Shown: positions 13,189 through 13,589 of the stretch, one piece after another
Position numbering within the stretch: position 1 is the first letter of the stretch
Layout of the letters: each line of letters starts with the position of its first letter
NCBI GenBank assembly: GCA_045636165.1
Contig: JAZTWZ010000064.1
Location: forward strand, 1 to 13,589
Direction: 5' to 3'
Length of the DNA: 13,589 bases
Source of the DNA: SIG480 sp045636165
GTDB lineage: Bacteria > Bacillota > Clostridia > Oscillospirales > JAAYXM01
Program-made: the position numbers and the translations under genes
Notes under the pieces: generated by a model
What the model was told of the DNA's origin: nothing
Database searches by the model: none
What the model saw: the letters and a program-made list of their open reading frames with translations, nothing else

Positions 13189-13589
13189 GAATTTCTTTTA
13201 CTGCTGCAATACAACGCTCGATGTGCTCCGGCTCCCATGACGGATGGAGGAAGAGAGAGAATGTCTCATCGCGGAGTGCCTTTGCCTTCGGGCAAACAAC
13301 ATCTGTGTAGTCAGCAGACTTCGGATCTGCATACTCCTTGGACTCAAACGGGAACTTAGCTGTACCGAAACCGCCGTGCTCCTTGTAAGCCTTTTCTTCG
13401 TATGCTTCCGGCCACTGGATACCGTAGCACGGAATGTTCATTGCCATAAGCTCCTTGAGCATACCGTCAGCCTTGAAGTCAAGTGCGTCAAGGTCGAGGT
13501 TGATTGTGTACCACCAGTAAGAGTTCTTACGCTCTGCTGTGTTTGTCGGGAGCTTTTTGATACCCTTGAGGCCTGTGAATGCATCGTCG
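13169..13589 (-). CDS. DegT/DnrJ/EryC1/StrS-family aminotransferase (C-terminal part)
   Basis: The last 140 residues of a PLP-dependent sugar aminotransferase; family members are about 370-450 residues, so the PLP-lysine region lies outside the window. The visible part starts DDAFTGLKGIKKLP and continues with a SYWWYTINLDLDAL strand, a variable loop containing GIQWPEAYEEKAY, and the C-terminal FLHPSWEPEHIERCIAAVKE helix, which is typical of this family. These enzymes move an amino group between glutamate or glutamine and a keto-sugar or keto-cyclitol. The stop codon (13171-13169) is followed by the hairpin at 13113-13146. The long C-terminal loop resembles the scyllo-inosose/AHBA-synthase-like branch, but the fragment is too short for a firm subfamily. 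Codon use matches the next three genes, suggesting one pathway. Confidence 0.85.
   Translation of the reverse strand, partial: DDAFTGLKGIKKLPTNTAERKNSYWWYTINLDLDALDFKADGMLKELMAMNIPCYGIQWPEAYEEKAYKEHGGFGTAKFPFESKEYADPKSADYTDVVCPKAKALRDETFSLFLHPSWEPEHIERCIAAVKEILAKHTK

Noticed and set aside
12673..13359. Long plus-strand open frame (228 codons) opposite the PIG-L and aminotransferase genes
   Set aside because: It is antisense to two recognised genes and spans their intergenic terminator. It has no recognisable motif, and the opposite strand carries clear catalytic motifs.
1..13589. Defence system, prophage, insertion sequence or CRISPR array
   Set aside because: No transposase, integrase, phage, nuclease or repeat-spacer pattern is present. 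All long coding regions belong to metabolic, transport or housekeeping families.

Overview
The window reads like the chromosome of an anaerobic, spore-lineage Firmicute (class Clostridia, possibly an Oscillospirales/Ruminococcaceae-type gut bacterium). This rests on a SleB-family cell-wall hydrolase, an L28 with a CxxC/CxxC zinc ribbon, the pth-mfd gene order, strong GGAGG ribosome binding sites and near-consensus sigma-A promoters with 17-bp spacers. The genus is inference. There are no tRNA or rRNA genes, mobile elements or CRISPR arrays.

Layout. (1) 1-1976, minus strand: a thiamin(-precursor) uptake operon made of promoter, TPP riboswitch with terminator, thiamine-binding MTH1187/YkoF-type protein, ABC permease and NMT1/ThiY-like lipoprotein (cut by the window edge). 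The ATPase is expected just outside. (2) 1982-2779, minus: an exported copper-amine-oxidase-like/SleB hydrolase. (3) 2911-3946, plus: rpmB (L28) and an MgtC/SapB-family membrane protein, closed by a bidirectional terminator. (4) 3947-10260, minus: a four-gene unit running from one strong promoter, PfkB sugar kinase - ROK regulator - pth - mfd, with 6, 14 and 14 bp between genes. (5) 10272-13188, minus: a three-gene unit with its own promoter and a hairpin in its leader, PIG-L deacetylase - NagB-fold isomerase/deaminase homologue - Gfo/Idh/MocA dehydrogenase, ending at a terminator. (6) 13169-13589, minus: the C-terminal third of a DegT/DnrJ/EryC1/StrS aminotransferase that continues off the window.

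The most interesting part is 9.2-13.6 kb. Aminotransferase, deacetylase, divergent NagB homologue, NAD(P)-dependent dehydrogenase, sugar kinase and ROK regulator together look like a pathway for an amino sugar or aminocyclitol. The usual GlcNAc enzyme NagA is absent from this locus. The NagB-like protein keeps three catalytic-type residues (D115, H190, E195), lacks the Asp of the usual NDGH motif and has an altered phosphate-binding loop, so its substrate is probably not ordinary glucosamine-6-phosphate. The five enzyme genes share a high-expression style of codon use that the following ROK, pth and mfd genes do not. A perfect 10-bp inverted repeat lies inside the start of the ROK gene and may be its operator.
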